DNA of 64,000 nucleotides. Origin: Tridacna crocea (Eukaryota; Mollusca; Bivalvia; Cardiida; Cardiidae). The number at the start of each line of letters is the position of its first letter. The first letter of the stretch is position 1. Below the pieces are notes generated by a model that made no database searches, was not told the origin of the DNA, and saw nothing but the letters and a program-made list of their open reading frames with translations. Positions 1 to 13,400 of the stretch are shown in pieces. The DNA is taken from positions 56,364,192-56,428,191 of the forward strand of contig OX031061.1 of the NCBI GenBank assembly GCA_943736015.1, given 5' to 3'. The position numbers and the translations under genes were made by a program.

Positions 1-321
1 TCCCTATCGATTTTAAGGTCAATCCATGAAAGGTCAAGGTCTCATTAACCACCAGATGATTCAGGGCCTGCGCTGCCATTTGCTACTTCAGCCATTTGCT
101 AAAAAAAATTAAAGTGTCTCAAAAATCATCATATGTGGCTCAACTCGTGGCTCCAACATTTTATTTGCGTATTATTGGGGACGTAGTAAGCAAGTTGACT
201 GGGTAAAAGCAGAAGTCGAACGCATGTTTTGATATCAGTTTATGAACTGTTCCACTTCCTGTATCAATGTGGCAGTAGGGGTGCATGACTGTTTTACAAA
301 CACATATCTTGCTCATTATAT
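1..321. other. Intronic or upstream stretch, nothing recognised
   Basis: Presumably intron of HYOU1, since the first visible exon starts in phase 0 at 1333 and lacks the N-terminus. No exon matching the missing N-terminal part is found here. Confidence 0.4.
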
Positions 322-551
322 TTAACCCTTTCCCAAACAATCCCTGGTTTTTACGGGTCTGGAATAGTAGCCTTTTGAAAACATTGTGGGGAAAAGGAGA
401 AAATGCTGGTAACCAGCATTTTCTCCTTTTCCCACAATGTTTTCTACCCTATCATAGGCAGAAATCATCTTTTCAGCAAGAGTTGAATTGTCATCTGCAA
501 GTGCTTTCAATTTGGTCTAGACCAAAAATTTGTCGTTTGGGAAAGGGTTAA
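322..551 (-). mobile_element. THM1 palindromic MITE, intact
   Basis: TTAA at both ends; B-end left (cccaaacaatccctggtttt), A-end right (cgtttgggaaagggttaa). Central hairpin with GGTAACC at the dyad is near perfect. Confidence 0.85.
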
Positions 552-619
552 CTGTTACTCACAAACTCTGTACAAAGAAACAAATGAACAAATGCATAGA
601 ATAAATGCAGGTATCGAGC

Positions 620-1022
620 AGAATTCCAACATAGATGGCTTGGACGAAAGGCCATCATCAGGATGAAGCCATTTCATTTTCTGAAGCATGTTTACTTTGT
701 CATCTGCAAATGCGTTCATTTTGTACAAGTCTAAAATTCTGTGGTTTGGCAAATGAGAAAAAGAAAGACATCTTCAAAGTATGTTTGAAAGCAGAAATCA
801 GTAAACTTGTCCCTACTTCTTGACCCTTTTGCAAAACTCTGGTGTATGGTCTAATTTAGGAAAGACAGCAGTTGAACATCATGTTGGAAAGGAAAAAAAT
901 GCTGGTTACCAGCAACCCTTTTTGTCTTGTCAAAAATAAAGTCGATGATTTTAATCACATTCCTTTTGTCCTAGAAATGTTTTTAAATTGGACAATCCCA
1001 AAACTTTGTTGTTTGGTACCTG
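620..1022 (-). mobile_element. Two diverged THM1 remnants
   Basis: An A-end piece (catctgcaaatgcgttc, then tctgtggtttggcaaatgag) around 695-755, and from about 822 a copy with a damaged hairpin (aatgctggttaccagcaa). No intact ends. Confidence 0.5.
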
Positions 1023-1023
1023 G

Positions 1024-1245
1024 TTAACTCTTTACCACACAATCCTGACTTTTGACGATCCTGAGAAAGACAGCCATTGAAAACATTTTGAGAAAATGCT
1101 GGTAACCAGCATTTTCTCATTTTCCCACAACATTTTTTACCCTGTCCAAATCAAATTTCAGCTTTTGAGTTGCGTTTATATTGTCATCTGCAAATGCTTT
1201 CAATTTAGACTAGTACAAAATATTGTCTTCTGGTAGAGAGTTTAC
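1024..1245 (-). mobile_element. THM1 palindromic MITE
   Basis: TTAACTCTTTACCACACAAT at left; hairpin core shortened (gagaaaatgctggtaaccag); right end decayed to tttaca. Confidence 0.8.
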
Positions 1246-1332
1246 AAGCGGTCAGTTTGGTTCAAAAGCCATCTAATATAAGTTAATAATTTTTATTTTC
1301 TTACAACTATTGTTTCCATTACTTGCATACAG

Positions 1333-1487
1333 GCAACAAAGTTTCCCAGTAATGCATTCTGGTATTTGACCCAAATTATTGGGAAAAAGTTTGAAGACCC
1401 TGCTGTTGCCCAGTATCAGAAGAGATTTCCCTACTACAGTCTGGTCAAAGATGAAACCAGAGGAACTGTACTATTTGAAATTGATGA
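1333..1487 (+). CDS. HYOU1: HYOU1 exon: ATPase domain, first exon in window
   Basis: Window-protein residues 1-51. Starts in phase 0 after tgcatacag and ends before gtaagt. It encodes [20 protein letters not shown], matching the HYOU1 stretch that precedes the RFP-containing loop ([13 protein letters not shown] here). The preceding exon is not in the window. Confidence 0.92.
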
Positions 1488-4400
1488 GTAAGTTTTATTT
1501 TTTTTATAGATGTATCTATTATTTATAAATGAGTCCTGCTCTGTGGAAAGGGAGCTTAACCCTTTACTCCATAGATACTCATTTCTACACATTGCTTGTA
1601 GGAGCCTTTGGAAAACATTGTGGCAAAAGGTGAAATTGCTCGTGACGAGCAATTTCACCTTTGGCCACAATGTTTTCAATGCTATCAAAAGATGTCATAT
1701 ACACATAAAAAACAGATTCATCCTTGCTGTTATTTAGGGTCAGTTAGAGATGCCATAGAAATACCTTATGAGGTAAAGGGTTAAGGTTTGTGTTTCTGTG
1801 TTTACCTTTTGTAGGGAGACTAGGTACAGTCCAGAGGAATTAATTGGAATGATTTTAGAGAAAGCCAGGCAGTATGCAGAAACCTTTGCAGATCAGCCTA
1901 TCAAAGATGCAGTGATTACCGTCCCTGTATTCTTTAACCAGGCAGAGAGAAGGGCTATGATGCATGCAGCAGAGCTCAGTGGTCTGAATGTTTTACAACT
2001 GATAAGCGACAATGCGGCAGGTAATTATTGTCAAAATCTTTTCTTGTCATATTTTTTTTATCTTGACCAATGCTTTTATGTTATAATGGTGCAAGTAGCA
2101 TGGAGAGAATTAGCATCATATTGGTAATAATAACACTCATTATTATAATTCATGTATCTGTTTTTAGACACTACATTGTTATGGGTAAGGAAATGTTGTA
2201 ATTTAAGCTGGAAGGAATTATTTCCCCGTCACAGTGAATACTTTCCTCCTGCCGAAAATCTGGAACTACTTTTTTTGTTCTAGTGTTAAAAGTGTTAAAA
2301 GTGGCACTCTTTGATAAAATAATCAGAGGAAATATAACACATAATTTATTTTGTCAGTTTGTGGGTAATATGGGGAAATATTTGCCTCAAAAGGGAAAGG
2401 TCAGCAAAAATAACTTGTGCCTTACTTCACTAGTTATTTTCGCATACCTTTCCCTTTTTCGCAAATATTTCCCAATATTAACCACAAGTTAATGAAATAA
2501 ACTCTATTTATTTCTTTAGAGCATAAGTTCTGTAACAAGTTTATCATATTCTGTGCATTATAAACATTTCAAATCAACCAGCTGGATGGTATTTTACTTT
2601 GAAATATATATACCAGCCATACTGAGTATTACTCTGACTTGAAATTCTAAGGCTGGCAATCTGATTGGTTGATGTATTGTGGCTGATTACAGGGAAAACT
2701 GCAGAATGTAAAATACTGCTGCCAGATAAAGATTCGAAAAGATTTGATCCTGTAGAGCTGAAGTATCTATTGCATTTGAATTTAGAATCTCTCTTTCAGT
2801 GGCTTTGAACTATGGTGTATTTAGGCGTAAACAGTTCAGTAATCAGACACAGTATTTCATGTTTTATGACATGGGAGCAACAAGCACCACAGCCACTGTT
2901 GTAGGTAAGCATTGTATTTTTACCTTATCTTTTTTTATGCCCTCACAAAACGAATACTTTCGGGGGTATACTGGAATCGGCATGTCTGTCCGTCTGTCAA
3001 AGCTGTGGTGGTGGTTTAACTCTTTACCAAACAACAAAATTTTGGACTGATCTTAATTCAAAGCATTTGCAGACAACAATTTTGATGTGAATCGAAAAGT
3101 GAATTTCATCAGTGAACTGTAGAAAACATTGTGGGAAAAGGAGAAAATGCTGGTTACCATCATTTTCTCCTTTTCCCACAGTGTTTTCAAAATGCTTCTT
3201 TCTCAGGGTGGTCAAAAGCAGGGATTGTGTGGTAATGAGTTAAAGTCACATTCAGTGACAACTCTTGTTTTAACTGGCTTGATTCTATTCATGGTATAAA
3301 GGTACAGTAATTGTATAGAGAATACTTGTATTTACATGCCTGTACATGCATATCATGAGCAATAGTGAGAGACAAAGTCAATAGTTTTGATTCAAGATAA
3401 AATGAAATTTTCATTCATTACCTACACTGATGTGATATTCATCAAAGGATGTGGTAGTTCTTCTCAAGAAGTACTTCTTTTTCCATAGTAATGAGAACAA
3501 TGACAGCTGAAAAAAGAGCAGATGAAATCACTAATTGACCTTTCTGTAAATGCGAGTTTGCGCATTGGGTCATGTTAGGTTGAAAACTAGGTCACTAGGT
3601 CATACATGTACCTTAGGAAACCCTTGTGTATGCTACAGAGGCCACATTTTCAGTCCAAAACTTTTGAAAGTTGATCAGAACATTGTCTTGATAATAACTC
3701 AGGAGAGTTTGAAAATGGGTCATGTTGGGTAAAAAACTCAGTCACTTGGGTTTGGTGAAATCTTTGAAAACCTGTGTACTTTCTAGCGGCCACATTTCTA
3801 GTGCAGTACATGTACTCTTGAAACTTGATCAGAATGTTTGTCTTTAATTTCTTGGACCAGTTTGCAAGTAGATGATTTAGAGTTAATGACTTGGTCACTG
3901 AGTCAATTCTTGGAAAAAATTTTCAGTCAAATACTCGTGAAAATCTTGGTATAATATTTGCCATAATATCTCAAAAGAGATTGGAAATGGGTCATGCTTG
4001 GTCAAAATACTCGGGTAAGTGACTTCAGAGCCAACATGGCCTTCTTGTATCAAGCAACATTTATGACAGCTGAATTTTGGAATTGTACATACCTTTTTAA
4101 AAGGCAAATTTCTCCAAAACAAGCATGATGACCCACATCTCTTTTTTTACTATAATCTCCTGGAGACATGATGAGCTTTGTATGTGCAAAGGTTTAAAAA
4201 AATCTGTTTGAAAAATTTGTCTTCTACCCATTACCACACAATCCCTACTTTTGATGCCCCTGAAAAAGAAGCCTTTAGAAAACATTGTGGAAAAAGGAGA
4301 AAATGCTGGTAACCAGCATTTTCTCCTTTTCCCACAATGTTTTCTACCCTTCACAAAACAAATTTCAAATTTTCAATCACTTTTATTTTGTCGCCAGCAA

Positions 4401-7400
4401 ATGCTTTCAATTTGGACCAGTCTAAAATATTGTCGTCTGGTAATGGGTTAACAGTACTAAAATGAACAGTTGTTGTTGGTTATACAGGTTATCAGGTCGT
4501 GAAGATGAAGGAAGGAACCCGTGTTGTGGAAAATCCACAGCTGACAGTTAAAGGTGTTGGGTGAGTGATTTTATGGCTTAAAACATGAAAAATGAGTCAT
4601 GCTGTATGAAAAAGGAATTTAATGCATCAGGTTGTGCGGCTGACTGGGGTCAAAACTATGTGCCATTTGTAAATCTTTTGCATCTCAAAGAACCAGTCAT
4701 ATGACGATTTAGACAGTTGTTAGGCAAAATAAATTTGATGGATCCATAATTATGTGACAGCTTCCTTGATAAAGTGCATATCAGAGTCCAGAGATGCAAT
4801 AAAACCACTCTTGCGAGAGTATGGCTCAATCTTGAGTTATGAAAAAATTGCAGCGCAGTATAATACAAAGACTGTTAGACAGTAGATTTTGAGCCGGTTT
4901 TCCAATGTGCTAAGGCCAAATTCTACGAGTTAAGTGTATGTCTTTTTACTTCTCCCAATATTTCATCTATGAAGTTGTAAAGTTGTTAATTTTACTGTAA
5001 ATCTACTAGTAGGTAGTAAGATATGTCCAGGCCTGACTGCATTTTGATGTTAATCATTTGTTGCTCGATATGCGGAATGATTACATAATATATGTACCAT
5101 GATTTGTGAAAAGGGGGTTTAATGAATCTGTAGAAACTATTGACTCGGGTCAGCCTGCTCTGTCTGAGCAGAATGACCCAAGTCGAAATATTTTGCTATT
5201 GATCAATCATCTGTATGTCCAAGTACCAAACTATGTCATGATTCACTTAGCTTTTTAACTCTTTACCACACAAGAAAAATTTAGACTGGTTCAAACTGAA
5301 AGGATTTGCAGACAACAAAATAAAGGTGACTGAAAAATTGAAATTTGTTCAGGGAAGGGTAGAAAACACTGTGGGAAAAGGAGAAAATGCTGGTTACCAG
5401 CATTTTCTCCTTTTTCCACAGTGTTTTCAAAAGGCTTCTTTCTCAGGGGCGTCAAAAGTAGGGATTGTGTGGTAATGGGTTAAACGTACCTTTACCAAGA
5501 CGTATGCTTATATTTCAGAGGCTTGAACCTTCCTTTTTTGAGTTAACATTTTCACTAAAAGTCAGTCAAGCTTTGGCATTTGCATGGAATTCACTTGTTA
5601 CCATTACCATTATTCCTTTTTTTTTTAAAACTCTGAAACACCAGCCTGTAGGTTTTAGCTTATTTTTGTGGTGTCGTTCACTGTGCTGAATAGATGAAGC
5701 TTTCTTTCTAATGTCTATTTCAGCTTTGACAAAGACTTAGGAGGACTTGAAATCTCTATGAGATTAAGGGACCATCTAGCAAAATATTTTAATGAACATA
5801 AAAAGACAAAAATGGACCTATACAGCAATCAAAGAGCTATGGCAAAACTACTTAAAGAAGCCAAAAGAGTGAAGAAAGTTCTAAGCGCAAACCAAGAACA
5901 TCAAGCACAGGTGAGAAACTTATATTTTTAGCAAGTTTGTACTTTGTTTGAGGAGGGTAAGACATTAAACTCTACATGACCTTGTTTTGTTGTATCAAAT
6001 TGGCTGTGCCCTTTTTCATGAAAACTGTTGTATTAACCCTTTCCCAAACAATCCCTGGTCCGGTGATGTAACTGTCGTGTGTTGTCCGTCGTCAACTTTT
6101 ACCTTGTGTACGCTCTAGAAGCTACATTTTCAATCCGATACTCATGAAACTTGGTCAGAATGTTTGTCTCAATAAAATATAGCATGAATAAGAAAATGGG
6201 TCATGTCGGGTCTAAAACTGGGTCATTAGGTCAAATCTTAGAAAAATCTTGTGGCCACATTTTCTGTCCAATACTCCGGAACGTTGGTCAGAATGTTTGC
6301 TTTGATGGTATTGGACGAGTTTGAACATTGGCCTTGTGGGGTCAAAAACTAGGTCACTAGGTCACATCTTAGGAAAATCTTGTGTATGCTCTCAAGGCCA
6401 CATTTTTAGTCCAAAACTCTTGAAATTTGGTCAAAATGTTTGCCTGGATGATATCTTGAATGAGTTTTTAAAAAGGTCATGTAAGGTCTAAAACTAGGTC
6501 ACTAGGTCAAATCTTAGAAAAACCTTGTTTACCTTCTAGAGGCCACATTAACAATCCAAAACTCTTGAAAGTTAGTGAGAATGTTTGTCTTGATAATATC
6601 TCAAACTGCTTAGAAAACGGATCATGTCCTGTCAAAAACTAGGTCAAATGTTAGAAAAACATAGTGCACGCTCTGGAGAACACATTTTCAGCCCATTACT
6701 CGTGAAACTTGGTCAGAATGTTTGTCTTGATGATACCCTGAATGAGTGTGAAAATTTGTCCTGTGGGGTCAAAAAAGGAGGTCACTGGGTCAAATCTTAG
6801 AAAAACCTTTTATATGCTCTAGAGGCCACATTTTCAGTCCAATACTCATGAAACATGGTCAGAATGTTTGTCTTTGTAATATCACAAAAGTGTCTGACAA
6901 TGAGTAATGTCTTATCAAAAACATAGGCTGTCTTAGTGAGTTCAAACCCAGTTGCAAGACCATATTTTTTTTGCAACATGAATTCATATTGTATGCTAGC
7001 ATAAAAGCAAAATCACTACCAGGAGAGCAATTTCAGGCCCTCAAGAATTTCTAGATTTTTTTTTAACTGTGAAGAAAAAAGTTCAGACATAAGCAGGGAA
7101 TGCAGTAAAGAACATAAATATTAGATTTTATTTTATACAGATTGAAGGTTTATTGGATGATGAAGACTTCAGAATGAAAGTGACTCGTGCAGAACTGGAG
7201 GAATTGTGTGCTGACATGTTTGCTAAAGTCACAAATCCAATTGAAGATGCATTGAAAACTTCAGAAGTTACTTTGGTGAGTTTCTTTCATTTCCCTTTTT
7301 AGCTCAACTGAGCACAAGGGGAGCTTTTTGGGGTGATGCTGCGTCCCATCATGCGTTGTCTGGCATGCGGCTTCAACAGTTCCTTTAAACATTTTGTATT

Positions 7401-10400
7401 CCTAAACCGCTTGGCCGATTTGGACCAAACTTGGCTAGAATATTCCTTGAGAGGTCGTCTTTAGATAGTGTTCACAGAATTTGATTTCATCAACCAAATG
7501 AAATTTTCCAAGAAATCTTTAAAAATCTTGTCCTCTAAAACCACTGGTCAGATTTAAAAATAATTTCAGAGAGGTGTTTCTTGGATGACCCTTTTCTAAA
7601 ATTTTATGGGAAATTTTGATCCATCTAGAAACATGCCTCCGGTGAATAGGGGCTACTTGCACAATACAGAAATGAAATTCTTAAAAATTCTTCTTCTCTG
7701 AAATGGCTGATCAGATTTTAAAATAATTTCACAGAGATGTTCCTTGGGTGACCCTTTTCAAACACTGTATGGGAAATTTTGATCCATCTAGAAACATGGC
7801 TGTGGTGAATGGGGGCTACTTGCACTATACAGAAATGAAATTCTTAAGAATTATTCTTCCCTGAAACCACAGGTCAAATTTTAAAACAATTTCACAAAGA
7901 TGTTCCTTGAGTAGCCCCTTTCAAAAAGTGTTTGGGAAATTTTGAATTTTGTTGGCACCTGCATGTGGTGTTCTTGTTTGCTTATGTTTTTAGTCACTAT
8001 CATGCATGTGCTCTTCTTCAAGAAATTGTCTATCCAAGACCTAAAAGGTTATCTATCCAAAAGTTTATTTGCAGAATTCTGATTCATCTGTATTTAAATT
8101 ACGGTTGTCTATGTCCTTGAAAGGCCGAATAAACCAAAAAGGCTGAATAGACAAATATAACAAAAGTCATCCATTACTGACGAATTATGTGTTGTAGGGG
8201 AGAGAAGAGGTACAGCCTTATTTCAAGCTATTTTGATTATACGGTTTATGTACTGGAGTGGGTTTTGTGCGTGTATTTAAATTAAGATCAGATTACTTCA
8301 TTGGAACTTCACAATTATAGCTTTACTTAATAAGTTACTATTTAATTATCGGGTACCCTGGTAATGATTTAGTACACAGGTACCGGCATTACCCTACCTG
8401 ATACCTGTGTACTTTAGTACTTGTCATCGCTCTACAGCAAACGAATGAAGAATGTTATAGTTTTCTTCATCATGACATTAGATTCCATGAACAGCAAAGA
8501 CTGGTAATGTGTAATTTTATATACTGGAAGTAGTGTAAAATAAGCTGTGAAATACAGAGAACAAAACCATGGCTGACTGGGCCCATATTTCTGACACTTG
8601 TCCAATATACTTTACAGCAATAACGTGTAAACCAGTCTGATTTTATAAACACAATTTTAAAATAAAACCTGTTGTTAAAAAATGAATGGTGTTTGTCTGA
8701 TATTGAAGGAAGAACAGACTCGGATTTGTGATGCTTTATTCAAGATCGTAGATGATTTAGATTTTGGAAAGTTGTGTCACTGATGATGCACTGTCTTTTA
8801 TTTTGGGTGTCATTTGAATTGAAACTGCTTCTATGATGCAGGATTTGTGCATCATGGAAAACAATGCATTTTTCTGTTAAATTGTGGATTCTGGTTGATT
8901 TTATAGTCTCAAAATGAATTCTTTTTATTTTTTCAGGGAGAATTGACTGATGTTATTTTGATGGGTGGGGGTACCAGAATACCGAAAGTCCAACAAAACC
9001 TCCTACAGTTTCTTGGCAGGTAAAGAGCAGATAATACAATGATGACTTTTAACAACTTGAGAAAGAAGGCTTTTGAAAATATTGTGGGGAAAGGAGAAAA
9101 TGCTGGTCTTTCTTTCTTCCCTGTGTGGACAGATTCCGTATTTTGAGTTACAGTTAATTTGTCATCAGCAAGTGCTTTCAGCTTTGACAAGTTTAGAATT
9201 TTATAGTGCAGTAAAGTGTTAATTCATTTCTTCTGCATGCAACTTTTGATGGCATTTAGCAGATCCAGTTTGAAAATATTGGGGAAAAAGTAAAATTGCT
9301 AATTGCTCATGATGAGGAGTTCCTTTTGAATTTCAATATGTCACAAAGTAGATTTCAAGTTTTCTTCTGCAAATTTGTTTCAGGCAGTAATGACTACAGT
9401 CTTGTAATGTGGCCTTTTTATGTTACTGGAATATCATCGAAGTTCTGCAGTTTGTTATTGGACCTTTATAGGGTGAAAACAAGAAAATAAAATGGATCAT
9501 GTATTTAAAGCTATTTTAGATTGCAAATAAAGCAAGAGGACCATGATGGTCCTATATACCTCACCTGAGTACTAAGCTGTAAAGGTCTACAATGAAGATA
9601 AATACCAATTATTGAGGTTCAAGGCCAAATGATAATGAAACAAGAGCGGCAAATTGTCGCAAGATATGACCATCCCACCGCCAGTTGTTGAGGAGGTATA
9701 ATAGTTGCAAAGGGTAGGCAATGCAACAGACATGTTTATCAAGTCTCAAATCAGTGTAACTTAGACTTCAAAGTTCCATTCTGGACAAGCAAGAAATACT
9801 TTAAAAGTGAAGATCAAAGTGAGAATTACTCAAAATCCTCACTAGGTAGAGTCATTATTCTTGCACGCAGTACTAGGTATGATTGCAACAAACATGCATA
9901 CCAAGTTTAAAGTCATTCTGTCTTGAGATGACAAAGTTATATTATGGACAAGCAATAAATGTTGTAAAAAATGACATTTAAAGGGAAATAACTCAGCACA
10001 AGGTAGAGTTACACTTCTAGTGCACTGCAATTCTGAATATCGCAAAAAATGAGCATACCATATTTCAAATCATTCCTATTTTAAGATGACAAAGGTTTGC
10101 TCCAGAGAAGCAAGAAATGCTGTAATGGGGAATAACTTAAAAATTGATGCTAGGAAGAGTTATGGTTCTTGTGCACTGCAATCAGAGATTTTACCCTTTA
10201 CCAAACAATCCCTGTTTTTTTTACGACCCTGAGATAGAAGCCTTTTGAAAAGAGTGTGGGAAAATGAGAAAATGCTTGTGACCAGCATGTTCTCGTTTTC
10301 CCACAATGCTTTCTACCCTGCTAGAAATAAATATCAAATTCTGAGTCACATTTATTATCTGCAAGTGCTTTCAATTTGGACCAGTTTGAAATTTGTTGTT

Positions 10401-13400
10401 TGGGAAAAGGTTAAGCCCATTAGAACTGTTTTTTTTTTTTATATTTATACCTTTTCTCAAGTCTATTGTACTTCTTTTGACATAAAGGAAGGACCTTGGT
10501 AAGAGTATCAACACTGATGAGGCTGCAGCTCTGGGAGCCGTATATCAGGCTGCACATTTGGGCAAGGGATTTAAAGTGATGACATTTGGAGTGAAGGAAG
10601 CAACCTTGTACCCTGTTGTGGTCAGTGAAAGTTTATTCTACTAAAAGATAGCATCATCTTAAATCTTTACGAATCAACAAAATTTTAGACTGTTTGAAAT
10701 TGAAAGCATTTGCAGACAATAGCGTGAATGCTACACAGATTCAGAAAATTGTCTTCAACATACAAAGACAAACTCTTTTCCACACAATCCCGACTTTTAA
10801 CAACCCTGAGAAAGAAGCCTTTTGAAAACATTTGTGGGAAAAAGAGAAAATGCTGTTAACCATGTTTTCTGCCCTTCCCAATCCAAATTTTAATTTTTCA
10901 GTCACTTTTATTTTGTCGTCTGCAAATGCTCTCAATTTGGACAAGCCTAAAATATTGTCGTTTGGTAATGAGCTAAGTGAACCACATTGCACTTTTTACC
11001 ATGTGACAAAATTTGGAATCAACCAAATTACGAGCATTTACAGATGACAAATAAAATAAAGCTCAAATAATTACTGGTATCTTTGATAATGTAGAAAACA
11101 TTATCGGGAAATGTTAATAGCATGTGCTTTTTAGAGCAGTATAAATCAAGATCAGACTGCACAAAGCATGGTCTGATCTCTATTTATGCCCTCCACTGAT
11201 TTTCAGTTGATTGAATTTTCAGTTTTGGAAAGATGTTGAGTGTATATGTATATGAAAGCCAAGTGAGTTATTTCCATGTTGTTTTGATTTAATTTATAGG
11301 TTGAGTTTGAGAAATACAGAACGGAAGAAAGTGCAGACCCACCCAAAGTGATCAAAAGGACTTTGTTTGGCCGGATGAACCCTTATCCCCAGAGAAAAGT
11401 GATGACCTTCAATAAACATTTCAAGGACTTTAATTTCAATGTGACATATGGAGATTTGAACTTTCTACCTGCAGAGGAAGAAGAGTAAGTATGCCTGTAT
11501 TGTGAATAGTTTCTATGAGATTTCTACCAATTATATACCGTACTGCATTTTATATTCAGATTACTTTCATGGAAACTAAAATTGTGTTTGCAACAGTAAC
11601 TTGTTAGCAAACAACAGAATTTTAGGCTTGTTAAAAAAAAAAAAAAAATCGAAAAACATTTGCAGAAGTCAAAATAAAAGTGACTGAAGATTTGAAATTT
11701 GTTTTGTGAAGGGTAGAAAACATTGTGGAAAACGGAGAAGATGCTGGTTACCAGCATTTTCTCCTTTTCACACAATGTTTTCAAAAGGCTTCTTTCTCAG
11801 GTTCATCAAAAGTAGGGATTGTGGGGTAATTGGTTAACTCTTTATCAAACAAAAAAATTTTGGATTAGTCCGAATTGAAAGTATTTGCAGACAACAAAAT
11901 AAATGTGAATCAGAAATTGAAATATTTACGGGAAATGGTAGAAAACATTGTGGAAAAATGAGAAAATACTTGTTACTAGCATATTCTCCTTTTCACACAA
12001 TTTTTCTTTCCTCAAAATCTCTCTCTGTGTCTCTCTATCTCTGTTTCTCTTAATATAAGAAGAAAAATAAAAAGAAGTCCTCCGCTCTTGACAAAAACAC
12101 ACACAGTATCATGCCACACATGTAATACTTCAAATTTCCGATTACACAGAATGTTCAGAAAACTTCAAGGTCAGATACACAACATTGCCCTAAAAGGTGT
12201 AGAAGAATCCTACTCTAAACATACAGATGCCCTGGAGTCTAAAGGAATTAAGGCTCATTTCAGAATGGATGAAAGTGGAATTTTGGCTTTAGAGCAGGTA
12301 TGAATAGCATTTCTAGTACCCAGACGTTGTTATGAATTAGTTTTAAAATTTATGAATAATAAAGTTACCTTTATGCCATGATTCTTGTCTTGCTTTAGAT
12401 CAAACAATATTCTGATGCTACATGAATCAAAAAAGACAGGAAAAGAATGAACTCTTTACCACACAATCATGAATCAAGATTTTTAACAACCCTGTGAAAG
12501 AAAGCTTTTGAAAACATTGCGGGAAAAGGAGAAAATGCTGGTAACCAGCATTTTATCCTTTTCCCACAATGTTTTCTTTCCTTCCTTATAAAAATTTCAA
12601 TTCTTCAGTCATATTTATTTTGTCCTCTGCAAATGCTTTCAATTTGGGCAAGTCCAAAATTTTGTCATTTGGAAAAGAGTTAAATATACTTTTGCCATGA
12701 AAATTTACCTCGAAGTAAGTAACTTCACTAAATATACCTGTATCAAAATAGCATCAAATGAAAGAAACATAAGAAGTAAAAGAAAATGATTCATGCTCTG
12801 TGACAAGGGGCTTGATGCATCTGTGAAAAGTAGCTAAAAATTTTGTGATAATTTATAGGTTGAGAGTGTGTTTGAGAAAGATGAAAAAGAAGCTAAAGAA
12901 GAATCAACATGGTCAAGTAAGTTTATTAAAAATTGGAAAGTTACTTGTTATGTCTAGGGGGCCACACTGTGCGTATGTCTGTTCGTCAGTGTTTCCGTTT
13001 GTTGTCTGTCCGTTCGTCTATCCATCAGAAGCCATTTCTCCACGACCCCTGGACCAAATTTTATGAAACTTCATATCTGAACTCCTCGGAACAATGCACA
13101 AATACCTCTTTCCAGGTTTCTCAGTTTGAGGCTGAATCATGGAAAAAGGGGGCTTCATGTAAAAAATTGTTTTTCACTAATATCTCCTACATCAGTGCTC
13201 AAAACTTTTGTGAAATTTGAAATCTGAACTTGTAGGAATTTTGCCCAGATACCTCGTCCCTGGTTTCTCAATTTCAGGCTGCGTTATGGAAAAAGGGCGC
13301 TTCATGTAAAAATTGTTTTATGATACCCCTTTCCCAGTTTATCAATTATGGCTGCGTAGCGGAAAAAGGAGGCTTCATGTAAAAAATTGTTTTTCTCTAA

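Noticed and set aside
1..1332. Search for the missing N-terminal HYOU1 exons
   Set aside because: No segment encodes the start of the ATPase domain or a signal peptide; these exons must lie upstream of the window.
6061..6960. CRISPR-like array of ~140 bp repeats
   Set aside because: Units are contiguous diverged tandem repeats without spacers, in an intron of a eukaryotic gene.
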